A stretch of DNA of 64,000 nt from Marinobacter profundi (GCF_002744715.1 NZ_KZ319372.1:209593-273592); one strand, 5' to 3'. Shown: positions 9,344-19,262, counted from the first letter of the stretch. Notes: a model not told the origin generated them from the letters alone. A program made the numbers and translations.

Positions 9344-11419
9344 ATGACGGCCCTGGAAGATATCCCGGTTACCACCCTCAAAGGGGTTGGCCATGCGCTT
9401 GCCGGTACCCTCGCCAAACTGGGCATTCATTCCCTGCAGGACTTGCTGTTCCATCTTCCGCACCGCTACGAAGACCGTACCCGGATTATCCCCATGGGCA
9501 GCCTGCGGGTGGGGGATGTCGGGGTAGCAGAAGGGGAAGTGGTCAAAACCGACCTGGTGATGGGCCGGCGTCGCAGCCTGCAGGTCACCTTGCGGGACAG
9601 CAGTGGCTTCCTGGTGCTGCGGTTTTTCCATTTCAATGCCGCCCAGAAGAATCAGCTGGCGGAGGGAGTCCGGGTTCGTTGCTACGGCGAGGTCCGGCCC
9701 GGGCGGGCCGGCTACGAGTTCTATCATCCCGAGTACCAGGTGAATCCTCCGCCGATGCCGGCGACAGGCGAAGCCACCCTGACCCCCGTTTACCCGCTCA
9801 CCGAAGGCATCCAGCAGCCGCGGGTGCGCAGTCTGTGCCAGCAGGCACTGGGCTATCTGAAGCGGTATCCGATTCGCGACTGGCTGCCGCCTACCCTTTT
9901 GGCGGACTACCAGTTACCGGCAATCACCGAGGCAGTGGCACTGGTACACTCACCACCGGCCAGCGCATCGGTGACTTTGCTGATGGAGGGCCGCCATCCG
10001 GCGCAGCAGCGGCTGGTCATGGAGGAATTGCTGGCCCACCAGCTCAGCCTGTTGCAGGTGCGGGAGCAGATTCAGGCCCGGGAGGCGCTGCCGCTGTTGC
10101 CGACCGGTGAGCTGGCGGAGAGTTTCCTGGACAGTCTGCCTTTCCGGCTGACCGGTGCCCAGGGCCATGTCCTGGCGGAGATCCGCCAGGATCTCAGTCA
10201 GCCGTTACCGATGTTGCGACTGGTGCAGGGCGACGTGGGCTCCGGCAAGACAGTGGTTGCTGCCATGGCGGCCATCCAGGCCATCTCGGCAGGTGGCCAG
10301 GTGGCACTGATGGCGCCGACCGAGATTCTGGCGGAGCAGCATTTCCAGAACTTTCGCAATTGGCTGGAACCGCTGGGCGTCGAACTGGCCTGGCTGTCCG
10401 GCAAGGTCAAGGGTCGGTCCCGGGCCGGGGCGCTGGAACGGGTCGCGTCCGGGCAGGCCTCAGTTGTCATCGGTACCCATGCGCTGTTCCAGGACGATGT
10501 GCATTTCCAGAGACTGGCACTGGTGATCGTGGACGAGCAACACCGGTTTGGCGTGCACCAGCGGCTGGCACTCCGGGAGAAAGGCGTGGAGGGCCGGCTG
10601 GCACCGCATCAGCTGATCATGACGGCCACGCCGATCCCGCGGACACTGGCTATGAGTGCCTACGCCGACCTGGACACCTCGGTGATTGACGAGTTGCCCC
10701 CCGGCCGCAAGCCCATCGAAACCATCGCCATTCCGGACAGTCGCCGCGACGATGTGATTGAGCGGGTGCGCAGTGCCTGCGAGGCCGGTCGCCAGGCCTA
10801 CTGGGTCTGTACGCTCATCGAGGAGTCCGAAGCCTTGCAGTGCCAGGCGGCAGAAGTGACCGCACAGTCCCTGCTGGAACGTTTGCCGGGATTGCGGGTG
10901 GGCCTGGTTCATGGTCGCCTGAAGGCAGCTGAGAAGGCGGCGGTGATGGACAGTTTCAAACGCGGCGAGCTGGACCTGCTGGTGGCAACAACGGTGATCG
11001 AAGTGGGGGTGGATGTTCCCAATGCCTCACTGATCATCATTGAGAACCCGGAACGGCTGGGCCTGGCCCAGCTTCACCAGTTGCGGGGCCGGGTGGGGCG
11101 GGGTGAGGAAGCCAGTTATTGTGTGCTGATGTATCACCCGCCGTTGTCCCTCAACGGCAAGGCCCGCCTGCAGGCGCTGCGGGAAAGTCAGGACGGCTTT
11201 TTTATTGCGGAAAAGGACCTGGAAATCCGCGGTCCGGGGGAAGTTCTCGGTACCCGGCAGACCGGCATGATGCAATTTCGGCTGGCGGATTTCGAGCGCG
11301 ACAAGGGCTGGATCGAGCCGGTTCGGGAGATGGCGCCCGCGCTGTTGAAAGACCGTGCCTGTGTGGAGGGCCTGGTGCGCCGCTGGCTGGGCGAGCGGAC
11401 CCGTTACGGGGATGTTTGA
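9344..11419 (+). CDS. recG: ATP-dependent DNA helicase RecG
   Basis: A branched-DNA translocase that remodels stalled forks and Holliday junctions. The 691-residue protein has an N-terminal wedge/OB domain, then Walker A GDVGSGKTVVA, the DEQH box (IVDEQHRFGV), the TATPIPRT motif and a C-terminal helicase domain with QLRGRVGRGEE. The ATG at 9344 gives the usual N-terminus; a TTG at 9323 overlapping oxyR is possible but adds only seven residues. Confidence 0.95.
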   Translation: MTALEDIPVTTLKGVGHALAGTLAKLGIHSLQDLLFHLPHRYEDRTRIIPMGSLRVGDVGVAEGEVVKTDLVMGRRRSLQVTLRDSSGFLVLRFFHFNAAQKNQLAEGVRVRCYGEVRPGRAGYEFYHPEYQVNPPPMPATGEATLTPVYPLTEGIQQPRVRSLCQQALGYLKRYPIRDWLPPTLLADYQLPAITEAVALVHSPPASASVTLLMEGRHPAQQRLVMEELLAHQLSLLQVREQIQAREALPLLPTGELAESFLDSLPFRLTGAQGHVLAEIRQDLSQPLPMLRLVQGDVGSGKTVVAAMAAIQAISAGGQVALMAPTEILAEQHFQNFRNWLEPLGVELAWLSGKVKGRSRAGALERVASGQASVVIGTHALFQDDVHFQRLALVIVDEQHRFGVHQRLALREKGVEGRLAPHQLIMTATPIPRTLAMSAYADLDTSVIDELPPGRKPIETIAIPDSRRDDVIERVRSACEAGRQAYWVCTLIEESEALQCQAAEVTAQSLLERLPGLRVGLVHGRLKAAEKAAVMDSFKRGELDLLVATTVIEVGVDVPNASLIIIENPERLGLAQLHQLRGRVGRGEEASYCVLMYHPPLSLNGKARLQALRESQDGFFIAEKDLEIRGPGEVLGTRQTGMMQFRLADFERDKGWIEPVREMAPALLKDRACVEGLVRRWLGERTRYGDV

Positions 11420-11753
11420 CGGCCACCGAACCCAAAAAAGCCGGCCCGAAGGCCGGCAGGCTCACCCGCTTGTTGCAGATCTTTCCCGGGAATCGCTCAG
11501 GGTGTCAGGAGAAAACAACGATTGGGCTGTCATCAGGTCCGAATCAAATGACGGCCTGATTTAAATTTAGCCAAAGCCGCGGGAAAGAAAAGGTTGCTGT
11601 TGCAAAGGATTTTGCCGGCAGGACAGTGGTCGGCTAACCCGTTGCAGAACGAATTGATTTACAACGCGATTTAATTTGCCCGGCGGGACGCCCCGTTACA
11701 AAAATTTACAAAAGTGTCGCGCGCGGTTGGGTTCACGCAGATTCGACGCCGGA
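11420..11753. other. Gene-free gap of 334 bp
   Basis: No convincing coding frame is seen. The left end holds a GGCC-rich hairpin; the rest is relatively AT-rich, and I see no recognisable RNA or repeat. Confidence 0.5.
11435..11457 (-). terminator. Hairpin terminator-like element after recG
   Basis: Stem GCCGGCC/GGCCGGC with loop CGAA follows an A run, so the T tract is on the minus strand. It faces leftward transcription from the DUF2489 side, and may also mark the end of recG mRNA. Confidence 0.6.
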
Positions 11754-12209
11754 TCAGAAGCGGTGGAGGCGAATGGCGGTGGCGGCCCGGCGAATGGCGT
11801 CGGCATGTTCGCTTTCCACTTCCCGCCGTTCCTTATCCATCTTGCGGATAAAGCGGTTATCGGTGGCTTGCCGGGCGCGATGGGTCGGCATGTGCTGAAT
11901 GCGTTCATGCACCTCACGGAACACGCGGAACGGGGATTCCTCGAGCAGTTCCGGTGCCAGGTGATCGAGCAGGCCCTTGATGCGCAGGCAGGCTTCGGAG
12001 TATTCCACCTGATCTTCCTCGATGGCCAGGGCAAGCACGCGGATGCTTTCGACCATGCTGGCGCGACGCTCCTGCTGAAATTGCCGAGCCCTGGCCTGGT
12101 GCCGCTTGTGGGTCTGCAGGGTGTGCCAGTGGCGTCGGATCACCGTAACCAGCACGGTAATGGCAACCAGCCCGGCAACAATCAGCGTCCACTGCAACCA
12201 CTGGGACAT
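11754..12209 (-). CDS. DUF2489 domain membrane protein
   Basis: A 151-residue protein with one N-terminal membrane segment (LQWTLIVAGLVAITVLVTVI, residues about 4-23) and a basic, helical cytoplasmic part. The C-terminal region with EDQVEYSEACLRIKGLLDHL resembles the DUF2489 family, whose function is unknown. The start at 12209 is preceded by a perfect GGAGG Shine-Dalgarno at good spacing, which rules out the long upstream extension that overlaps the oxidoreductase. It follows the oxidoreductase by 22 bp on the same strand and may be cotranscribed. Confidence 0.75.
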   Translation of the reverse strand: MSQWLQWTLIVAGLVAITVLVTVIRRHWHTLQTHKRHQARARQFQQERRASMVESIRVLALAIEEDQVEYSEACLRIKGLLDHLAPELLEESPFRVFREVHERIQHMPTHRARQATDNRFIRKMDKERREVESEHADAIRRAATAIRLHRF

Positions 12210-12231
12210 AATTTCCTCCATCGATAGCAGG

Positions 12232-14526
12232 TCAGGCCTGTTTGCGGGTGCGTTCGGTGCGCCATACTTTAACACGCACCGGCTGCCCGTTGAGTACGGA
12301 GGTACCTGCCAGCGGATCAATCTCCTGGTCGCCGAGCACATCGTTGATGCTGGCACCGGCGTGGCGGGACGCCACCGACTGACGGGTACCCTCACGCTGA
12401 TGACCCCAGCCGTGGGGAATCGACACCACGCCGGGCATCAGGTCTTCGGTGATTTCCACCGGCAGCACTACCTGGCCGGCGGCGCCGGTAACCTCGGCGC
12501 AGTCCCCGGCCTGCAGCCCGACACGGGTGGCATCCTTGGGATGGATCATCAGGGTACAGCGGTCCTTGCCTTTGACCAGCCGGCGACTGTTATGCAGCCA
12601 CGAATTGTTGCTGCGAATGTGGCGGCGGCCGATCAGCAGAAGGTTGTCGGCGGGTCCGCTCGCCAGCAGGGCGTGGAGCCGTTGCAGATCCTGCAGATAG
12701 CGGCGGGGCGCCAGGTTGATCATGCCGTCGCGGGTATACAGCCGCTCCGGCAGCGCCGGCTGCAGCGGGCCGAGGTCCACGCCGTGGGGAAGGTGTCGCA
12801 GGTTGCTGAGGGACAGGCCCTTGGGAAGATCCCGCCAGTGCCGGTTCAGCGGGCTGAGGCGGGCGAGTCCGCGCAGCGGATGGCGTTCCGGAAGGATGTC
12901 CAGCACCAGGTCGGTCAAAGGCTGGGCGAGCCCGCGCAGCTTGCCGACATCGCTGCCGTAGGGGCCGCTGCGCAACAACAGGTCAAGGATCGGGTCCGGC
13001 CCCAGCTGTTTGAAGGCCCGCCAACCGAGCTCCTTGCGCAGGGGCAGGCGACCGCCATTGCGGCGTTGCTCGAGCCGGTGTGCCAGCTCCAGCAGGATCT
13101 GCCAGTCATGGCGACTGTCGTCCTCCGGCGTAAACAGCGCATCGCTGAACTTTGCCGTGTTCCGTACCGCGAACATACTGAAGATCAGGTCATAGTGGCT
13201 GCGCTCGAGGGCCGCGGTGGGCGGCAGGATCACATCGGCATGGCGGGTAGTCTCGTTCAGGTAGTAATCCACCGACACCATGAAATCGAGACCCGACAGT
13301 GCCTGGTCCAGGCGTCCACCGTTGGGGCTGGACAGCACCGGATTGCCGGCCACGGTGACAAAGGCACGGATCTGGCCGTCACCGGGGGTGAGCATTTCGT
13401 CCGCCATGGTGCTGGCCGGATATTCGCCGGCAAATTCCGGTAGCTTGCGCACCCGGCTGAAGCGCTTGCCGAAGTGGCCCTGCTGGCCGGACAGTGCACC
13501 GAGAGCGACCAGGTCGATCGCCGGTTGGGTGAACATCATGCCGCCGGGCACATCGAGTTTGCCGGTGAGGATGTTGATCACATAGATCAGCCAGGTGGCA
13601 ACGCCGCCGTGGGCCTGGGTGCTGGTGCCCATGCGGCCGTATAGTGCGGCTTTGCGGGTACCTGCCAGCTGGCGGGCCAGGTCGCGGATGGCACTGGCTG
13701 CGATGCCGGTGTGGGCGCTCACCGCGGCCGGGCTGAAGGGCAGGGCGGCGAGGCGCACGAGGTCGATATCCTTCGTCCACTGCTCGGCGTGGCCTGCATC
13801 CACCAGGTCCTCGTCAAACAAGGTGTGGACCATGGCCAGCAGCAGCAAGGCGTCGCTGCCTGGGCGGATAAAGTGGAACTCGTCGGCCAGCTTGCCGGTT
13901 TCGGTCCGGCGCGGGTCGATGACCACCAGTTTGCCGCCCCGTGCCTGCAGCGCCTTGAGCCGGCCGCGGAAGTCCGGCACGGTCATCAGGCTGCCGTTGG
14001 AGGCCATGGGGTTTGCGCCAATGCAGACAAACAGGTCGGTGTGGTCAATATCCGGAATTGGAAACAGGACCTGGTGGCCGAACATTTCCAGGCTAGCCAG
14101 CATGTGGGGCAGCTGGTCGTTGGAAGTGGCGGAGAAACGGTTCTGGCTGCCAATCGCCCGCAGGAACGGCAAGGTGGTAATCAGGGCTCCGTGGTTATGA
14201 ACGTTGGGGTTACCCAGATAGACGCCGATACTGTTGCGGCCATGCTCCTTTCGTACCCGGTGCAGACGGTCGGCCACCAGTTCGAAGGCATCGTCCCATT
14301 CCATTTCCTGCCAGCCTTCTGCGGTGCGCCGCAGGGGTTTGCGTAGCCGTTCCGGGTCTTCATGAAGGTCCTGCAGAGCGGTGGCCTTGGGGCAGATGTG
14401 ACCGCGGCTGAAAGGGTCATTGGCATCGCCCTTGATGGAGGCAATCCGGCCATCCTTTACCTCAATGGCAACGCCACACATGGCTTCACACAGGTGGCAG
14501 GTGCGGTAATGGGTGCCGTTTTCCAT
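12232..14526 (-). CDS. Molybdopterin-dependent oxidoreductase
   Basis: A 764-residue member of the DMSO reductase superfamily. The N-terminus carries a [4Fe-4S] motif with cysteines at about 10, 13, 17 and 45 (CHLCEAMC...HICPK). The Mo-bis-MGD core includes SATSNDQLPHM and IGANPMASNGS. The C-terminal dinucleotide-binding domain contains LLLIGRRHIRSNNSWLH and SIPHGWGH. It resembles formate-dehydrogenase/nitrate-reductase-like single subunits. There is no TAT signal, so it is probably cytoplasmic. No electron-transfer subunit or cofactor gene is adjacent, so the substrate is unknown. Confidence 0.85.
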   Translation of the reverse strand: MENGTHYRTCHLCEAMCGVAIEVKDGRIASIKGDANDPFSRGHICPKATALQDLHEDPERLRKPLRRTAEGWQEMEWDDAFELVADRLHRVRKEHGRNSIGVYLGNPNVHNHGALITTLPFLRAIGSQNRFSATSNDQLPHMLASLEMFGHQVLFPIPDIDHTDLFVCIGANPMASNGSLMTVPDFRGRLKALQARGGKLVVIDPRRTETGKLADEFHFIRPGSDALLLLAMVHTLFDEDLVDAGHAEQWTKDIDLVRLAALPFSPAAVSAHTGIAASAIRDLARQLAGTRKAALYGRMGTSTQAHGGVATWLIYVINILTGKLDVPGGMMFTQPAIDLVALGALSGQQGHFGKRFSRVRKLPEFAGEYPASTMADEMLTPGDGQIRAFVTVAGNPVLSSPNGGRLDQALSGLDFMVSVDYYLNETTRHADVILPPTAALERSHYDLIFSMFAVRNTAKFSDALFTPEDDSRHDWQILLELAHRLEQRRNGGRLPLRKELGWRAFKQLGPDPILDLLLRSGPYGSDVGKLRGLAQPLTDLVLDILPERHPLRGLARLSPLNRHWRDLPKGLSLSNLRHLPHGVDLGPLQPALPERLYTRDGMINLAPRRYLQDLQRLHALLASGPADNLLLIGRRHIRSNNSWLHNSRRLVKGKDRCTLMIHPKDATRVGLQAGDCAEVTGAAGQVVLPVEITEDLMPGVVSIPHGWGHQREGTRQSVASRHAGASINDVLGDQEIDPLAGTSVLNGQPVRVKVWRTERTRKQA

Positions 14527-14630
14527 GGATTCTCTCCGTCGTCGTGGCCGGTCCGGCCGGTTTCATCAGGCAACCAGATTAGCAGGATTCATCGGGTTGG
14601 GGAAAACACCTCCTTGGCAGATCCGGCCAT

Positions 14631-14656
14631 AAAAAAGGCCAGCCCGGAGGCTGGCC
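14631..14656 (-). terminator. Rho-independent terminator for the large lipoprotein gene
   Basis: Stem GGCCAGCC/GGCTGGCC (14637-14644 and 14649-14656) with a CGGA loop. On the minus strand it is followed by six T residues, directly after the 14677 stop. Confidence 0.85.
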
Positions 14657-14676
14657 TGATCATCAGATCGCCCGGC

Positions 14677-17600
14677 TCAGTACTGGGCCGGAATCTCCTT
14701 GATGGGGTTGGAGAGGAAGTTGAGGTAGACGCCGTCGGCCGGGATTGCCAGTGGAATGGCTACCGTTGAGACGTCTGATGAATCGCCGCTGACCAGGGCT
14801 TCGCAGGCCGTCAGATCGAATGACAACAAGCCTCCGAAACAACTCGCCAGGTCAAGTACCGGCTCAAGCAATACGTTACTGCTCGATACCAGCACATTGA
14901 TGGAAGGCGCGTTGGTGTTGCGCTGCACCACCTGCATGCGGCCATCGTCGAAGAATACGATCGGGCCTTTCAGTTCCAGGGTGATCGGATAGCTGTACAG
15001 GTTGTGTTGCAGCACGGTGCCGCCATCCGGCAGGGCAAGGTTGGGCGCATCGAGGGTCAGATTTGCTGTGGTCATGAAGGTGGGTTGGCCATCCTCGCCC
15101 TCGACAATGATGCCTTCCACCAGGCCCATCGGGTTGTCTTCCGTGGGTTCGCCATAGGTCATGCGCAGCACCTGCGGTCCCGTTGCCTGCTCCCCCAGAA
15201 GGTCGAGAAAGACACTGGCCGACGTGGTAGCCAGCATGGTCGGGTAGAGCAGCACTCGTACACCAATCTGCTCGCCCGCCTCATTGAGTGCCGGGCCCAT
15301 GATCTCGGTATTGAGAGCATAGGTCTGGTAGATGAACTTGTTTTCCGGGCAGTCGGCTCCTGGCGCACAGCCGACGTTAGCGCCCAGGCTTTCGGCACCA
15401 AGAAGCGTTGCATTGCCTGTCACCTCAAGCTTTGCTGCGTTAGCAGAGGGCAGGAACTCACCCGGATTCGCCGGATCCTCTTCGTGATTGAAGGGTTCCA
15501 GGCAGGTCGCGGAACCGTCGCAGTCAATCACGTAGTTGGCATTGGTATCCCGGATCGGCAGGTTGCGCAGCGGGGTGAACACGGTAGTGGCGGCTTCGGC
15601 GCCCTCGAAGTAGATCGTCATATCGGGACCACCGACCCCTGCGGCCGAGGTATCGACCAGCAGGTCCGTTTGCAGCGGGAAGCCCTTGGCAGAGCAGATG
15701 GCCTGGCTCGGGCTCTGGCTGCACTGGCTGGCGTTGGTCGCCGATCTCATGGTGTAGCGGTAGAAGCTGCCCACTTGCCAGGGCTGGTCCGGGTAGAAGC
15801 GGATGCGCTGGTTATTCTTCTCCAGCCGGCCGGATACCGCACCGGCAACGCTGCCGTCCGGATTGACCTGTTCAACGACGAACGTCTCACCGGCGCGGAT
15901 GCTGTCCAGGTTCATTGACTGGGAGAACACCACGACGATTGGCCGGTCTTCTGGGAGGGTGGTGATTGGCAGGATCTGACCCTGGGGACCGTTTGCTGCA
16001 GCGTCCTGGCAGCGACCGTGGGTTTTGTTCGCCAGGTCAACCGCCGTGGTGGTGCAGGGGTAACCCGGGTAGGTGGTCAGTGCCAGTGGCGACACGACCT
16101 CGGGGTTGGTGGCGTCGGTGATTGCCGGCAGTGCGAACGCCAGGGTTTGGCTGGTCGCGCCGTTGCCGGCAAGATCGGTCAGGGTGCTGCCGATCTGCAG
16201 GGCGTAGGCCACCCCGTGCTGCAGGCCCCCTACCGGATTGATCACAACCGCGGTGCCGTCGAGCCTGGTGCGGAGGTTCTCGGCGGCGACCGGATTGTTA
16301 TCTGCCAGCAAAGTCAGGCCGCCGGCCAGGGTTTTGCCATCCAGGGGCTCGTCAAAGTTCAGCACAATCGGGTCACCCGGGCGCTGCATCTGGTCGCGGT
16401 TGCCGGGAATCGCGTCGTCCGGGCCCGGCATCCAGCTCACCAGTTGCGGCCCCGTGGTATCCAGCGGTCGGTTATCCAGGGCATCCAGCTGCACGTCCGC
16501 ATTGGTATCGGCTTCAATGCGGAAGGCGATGGTGGAATCCGTAAACTCCTGACCCAGCAGATTTGGCTCGACCACGCCAATGGCATCAATGGTCAGTACG
16601 CCGTTCTTCACAATCGCGATGCCACTCAGCTCAACCCCCAGCAGATCCTGTGACAGGGAGGCATTGGGCTGGGCTTCCGCGGTGTTCATCGACACATCCA
16701 TGAACAGCTTGACGTGGCGGGGCGCCTCGGCCGACTCACTGTAGGGGTTGGGATACAGGTAGCCGGTGGCGTCGGACAGCATGGTGACCTTGATCTCACC
16801 GGTTTGCTGGATGGAGTTGGTGGCCGGATCGATGATCGGTACGAAGCCGTTGACCCTCACATCGAGGCTGCTGCTGAGCAGCTCGCTGCCCTTGGGCACC
16901 CGCAGGGGAACCGGCTGGTCGCCGGGAAAGCTCGGGGCATAGGCCAGCTCTGCATAGAGCCCGCCGGTTTGCTGGGACGGCCCGGCCACGCCTTGCAGCA
17001 CCGAGTTGAGGGTGACGCCATTGATAATCTGGCCATTGAGTACCGAGCGTTGCGGTTCGGTACCCGCCAGCAATCCGGAATCAATGGTTTCCTGGAACAG
17101 GGTCACCGTCGGGCTGGTTTCGCGGGGTGTGAAGGCCGCACTGAAATCCAGGCTGTCGCCGCCCAGGGCCGGCAGGCTGCTGATCCTGAGTGTGTAGGTC
17201 TCGCCCGGGGTCAGGGCATCCTGCTGGAGGCCGCAGGATGCCGGGTCATCCACTGTGCAGGGATCGACGGTGATATAACGGCCTTTCACCAGGATGGTTG
17301 CCGGAACGGTTTCTCCGGCACTGTCGACCAGGGTGATGGCGCCGCCCAAGGTCTGCCATTGCGGATGTACGGGCTGGGTCAGCCGCAGGCGGAAGGTGGA
17401 GAAATCCATTGGCTGGAAAAAACCGTCAGCGGACGGAATCATCTTGGCAACGGCGAAGGTATCGCTGGTGTTGTCCAGCCCTGCGATACCGCTCAGACCG
17501 CCACGGGTACTGAACTGGATGCCGGCCGGACCGAAGGCATTCGGGGTAGCAATCTCCCGGTTGCCTTCGGCCAACAAAGGCGCGGCAAATTCGATGGTGT

Positions 17601-17913
17601 AATCGGTGCCCAGCGAAAGGCCCGCGTTGGGGGTCAGTTCCAGGCTTCGACCGCCGTCAACCAAAGTGACGCTGGCCTGGTTTGCCTGGCCGTTAATCAG
17701 GATCTTGCCGGCAAGTGTGGCTTCGTCTTCGGTCAGGGCATTGGCGAAGCGCAAGACCGGCTTCGCTTTCGGGCTGACTTCGGCCTGGCCGTCCGCCGGG
17801 AACGAATAGATCAGCGAGCCGGGCAGGGCAGGTTGGTTCATGATCTGCTCGTCGCCACCGCAGGCCGCGAGAATCAAGGCAGGCAGCAATGCCAGGGTGT
17901 TTTTGTAGTTCAT
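14677..17913 (-). CDS. Large Ig-like-domain lipoprotein
   Basis: A 1078-residue exported protein. The N-terminus MNYKNTLALLPALILAAC is a lipoprotein signal with the acylated Cys at residue 18. At least two SbsA/Big-type Ig-like segments are visible: near residues 35-130 (SFPADGQAEVSPKAKPVLRF, then YTIEFAAPL) and near 490-600 (MPGPDDAIPGNRDQ, then LNFDEPLDGKTL). No hydrolase motif such as GxSxG is evident. It starts 14 bp after the outer-membrane-protein gene at 17928 and ends at a strong terminator, so the two form an operon. Function is unknown; a surface-exposed partner of the barrel is an inference. Confidence 0.8.
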   Translation of the reverse strand: MNYKNTLALLPALILAACGGDEQIMNQPALPGSLIYSFPADGQAEVSPKAKPVLRFANALTEDEATLAGKILINGQANQASVTLVDGGRSLELTPNAGLSLGTDYTIEFAAPLLAEGNREIATPNAFGPAGIQFSTRGGLSGIAGLDNTSDTFAVAKMIPSADGFFQPMDFSTFRLRLTQPVHPQWQTLGGAITLVDSAGETVPATILVKGRYITVDPCTVDDPASCGLQQDALTPGETYTLRISSLPALGGDSLDFSAAFTPRETSPTVTLFQETIDSGLLAGTEPQRSVLNGQIINGVTLNSVLQGVAGPSQQTGGLYAELAYAPSFPGDQPVPLRVPKGSELLSSSLDVRVNGFVPIIDPATNSIQQTGEIKVTMLSDATGYLYPNPYSESAEAPRHVKLFMDVSMNTAEAQPNASLSQDLLGVELSGIAIVKNGVLTIDAIGVVEPNLLGQEFTDSTIAFRIEADTNADVQLDALDNRPLDTTGPQLVSWMPGPDDAIPGNRDQMQRPGDPIVLNFDEPLDGKTLAGGLTLLADNNPVAAENLRTRLDGTAVVINPVGGLQHGVAYALQIGSTLTDLAGNGATSQTLAFALPAITDATNPEVVSPLALTTYPGYPCTTTAVDLANKTHGRCQDAAANGPQGQILPITTLPEDRPIVVVFSQSMNLDSIRAGETFVVEQVNPDGSVAGAVSGRLEKNNQRIRFYPDQPWQVGSFYRYTMRSATNASQCSQSPSQAICSAKGFPLQTDLLVDTSAAGVGGPDMTIYFEGAEAATTVFTPLRNLPIRDTNANYVIDCDGSATCLEPFNHEEDPANPGEFLPSANAAKLEVTGNATLLGAESLGANVGCAPGADCPENKFIYQTYALNTEIMGPALNEAGEQIGVRVLLYPTMLATTSASVFLDLLGEQATGPQVLRMTYGEPTEDNPMGLVEGIIVEGEDGQPTFMTTANLTLDAPNLALPDGGTVLQHNLYSYPITLELKGPIVFFDDGRMQVVQRNTNAPSINVLVSSSNVLLEPVLDLASCFGGLLSFDLTACEALVSGDSSDVSTVAIPLAIPADGVYLNFLSNPIKEIPAQY

Positions 17914-17927
17914 GGCAGCGTCTCTCC

Positions 17928-19262
17928 TCAGAACTTCAGCGTGATGGAGCCGCTGATCACATCCACGTCACCGTCGGTGCTGATCACGGTGCCGTTGTTG
18001 GTTGCGTCAGGGTTGGAGGTGCTGATGGTAAAGTCCCGGTCCTGCAGCATCTGCCGCTGGTAGCCGATGTCCAGGCGAACCGGGTAGGCGAGCAGGCGGG
18101 TGCGTGTGTATTCTGCACTCAGACCGAGGCCGACGATGTACTTGTCGTTGTCAAAATAATTGACGTCCAGGGTACTGTCGCTTTTAAGGGCGGACTCCTG
18201 GTAGGCCAGGCCGGCGGTTACTGCAAAGTGTTCACCGAGTTTCATCTCGCCGCCAATTCGCGGTATCAGAATGTCATCAAACTCTGCCATGGCCTGGTTC
18301 TTGACGGTGTCGCCGGCAAACTCGTCCTCGAGGTCGGACCAGTTCTGCTGCTCCAGGGTCAGGCCGACGCGCCAGCGCTCAGCTTTGTACTGCATGCCGA
18401 AGGCATAGACCGACGGCTGGTAGGAGTCGTAGGTGGTAATGGCGAACACCAGTGGATCACTGGCCGGAATCAGACCGGGAATCACCGTGTTGGCACTGAC
18501 CGTGGTGCGGGTATTGGAACTGGTGCGGTAGGCGAAGGCGGTCTCGAAGCCGGACAGGAAGCAGCTGGAATCCGGGCAGAAGGTATCGCCCAGGTTAATG
18601 CTGGTGCTCAGAATGGACCGGATCGACGGTTTTGCATTGACTGAAAGCGACTCGTACTCGGTGTTGCCGGCCAGGTCGGTGGTGGTTTTCAGGGCTGCCT
18701 CGGAGTGCAGGGTAATCCGGGTGGAAAAGCCGGCATCGATGCCCCGCCACAGCGTAGTCGCCCCGCCGAGGTTGAGAAACAGCGGCTGGCGGTCATAGGT
18801 CAGGAACTGGCCGGTATCGGAGGTCTCGGATCCAAAAGCCAGCAGCTCCTTGCCAAATTTTTCGACACCAGCGACAAAACCAAGGTAGATCGGGTGCTTG
18901 ACCCGGGTCAGCGACGACAGATTGGTCTTCATGCCAATCAGCACATGCTGGCTGGGGCGATCTGACAGCACTTCCCCGGTGCGGTCTGACCCGGTTGCCC
19001 GGAGTTCCGGCTCGGCATGCAGGATGCCGCCGGTAAGCTCGCCTCTTTCGTCTGCTGCCAGGTACGCCGGGTTGTAGTAGGTGGCGGATACCTGGGTGTT
19101 GAACATGGACAGGGCCTGGGCGGAGGCGATGTCAGAAGGCAGTATGCCGTAGGTAGTACCGATGTTACCCATGCTGGCGGCAACATTCATCGAGAGGCCG
19201 GCTGATGCGGCGGCAATTGCGAGAGACAGTGCCCGGACAGAAGAGCGGGAAGAAACGACCAT
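17928..19262 (-). CDS. FadL/TraF-like outer membrane barrel protein
   Basis: A 444-residue exported protein. A signal peptide (residues about 1-30, ending near NVAASMG) is followed by SATYYNPAYLAAD, a motif typical of FadL- and TraF_2-type barrels. The protein ends in a beta-strand with terminal Phe (ISGSITLKF), as expected for BAM-assembled barrels. The start at 19262 has a GGAG Shine-Dalgarno 8 nt upstream. An A-rich ACAAAAATAAC directly precedes that Shine-Dalgarno. It is the first gene of an operon with the large lipoprotein. Substrate is unknown; hydrophobic-compound uptake is possible. Confidence 0.75.
   Translation of the reverse strand: MVVSSRSSVRALSLAIAAASAGLSMNVAASMGNIGTTYGILPSDIASAQALSMFNTQVSATYYNPAYLAADERGELTGGILHAEPELRATGSDRTGEVLSDRPSQHVLIGMKTNLSSLTRVKHPIYLGFVAGVEKFGKELLAFGSETSDTGQFLTYDRQPLFLNLGGATTLWRGIDAGFSTRITLHSEAALKTTTDLAGNTEYESLSVNAKPSIRSILSTSINLGDTFCPDSSCFLSGFETAFAYRTSSNTRTTVSANTVIPGLIPASDPLVFAITTYDSYQPSVYAFGMQYKAERWRVGLTLEQQNWSDLEDEFAGDTVKNQAMAEFDDILIPRIGGEMKLGEHFAVTAGLAYQESALKSDSTLDVNYFDNDKYIVGLGLSAEYTRTRLLAYPVRLDIGYQRQMLQDRDFTISTSNPDATNNGTVISTDGDVDVISGSITLKF

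Noticed and set aside
11754..12395. 213-codon version of the DUF2489 gene
   Set aside because: The first 62 codons overlap the end of the oxidoreductase; a strong GGAGG site precedes the ATG at 12209.
12106..13443. 445-codon open frame on the plus strand opposite the molybdoenzyme
   Set aside because: It is the complement of a gene with clear [4Fe-4S] and Mo-cofactor motifs; its own product shows no domain and is compositionally odd.
16714..18063. 449-codon plus-strand frame opposite the large lipoprotein
   Set aside because: Antisense shadow in high-GC DNA; the minus frame has a lipobox, Ig-like domains and a terminator.
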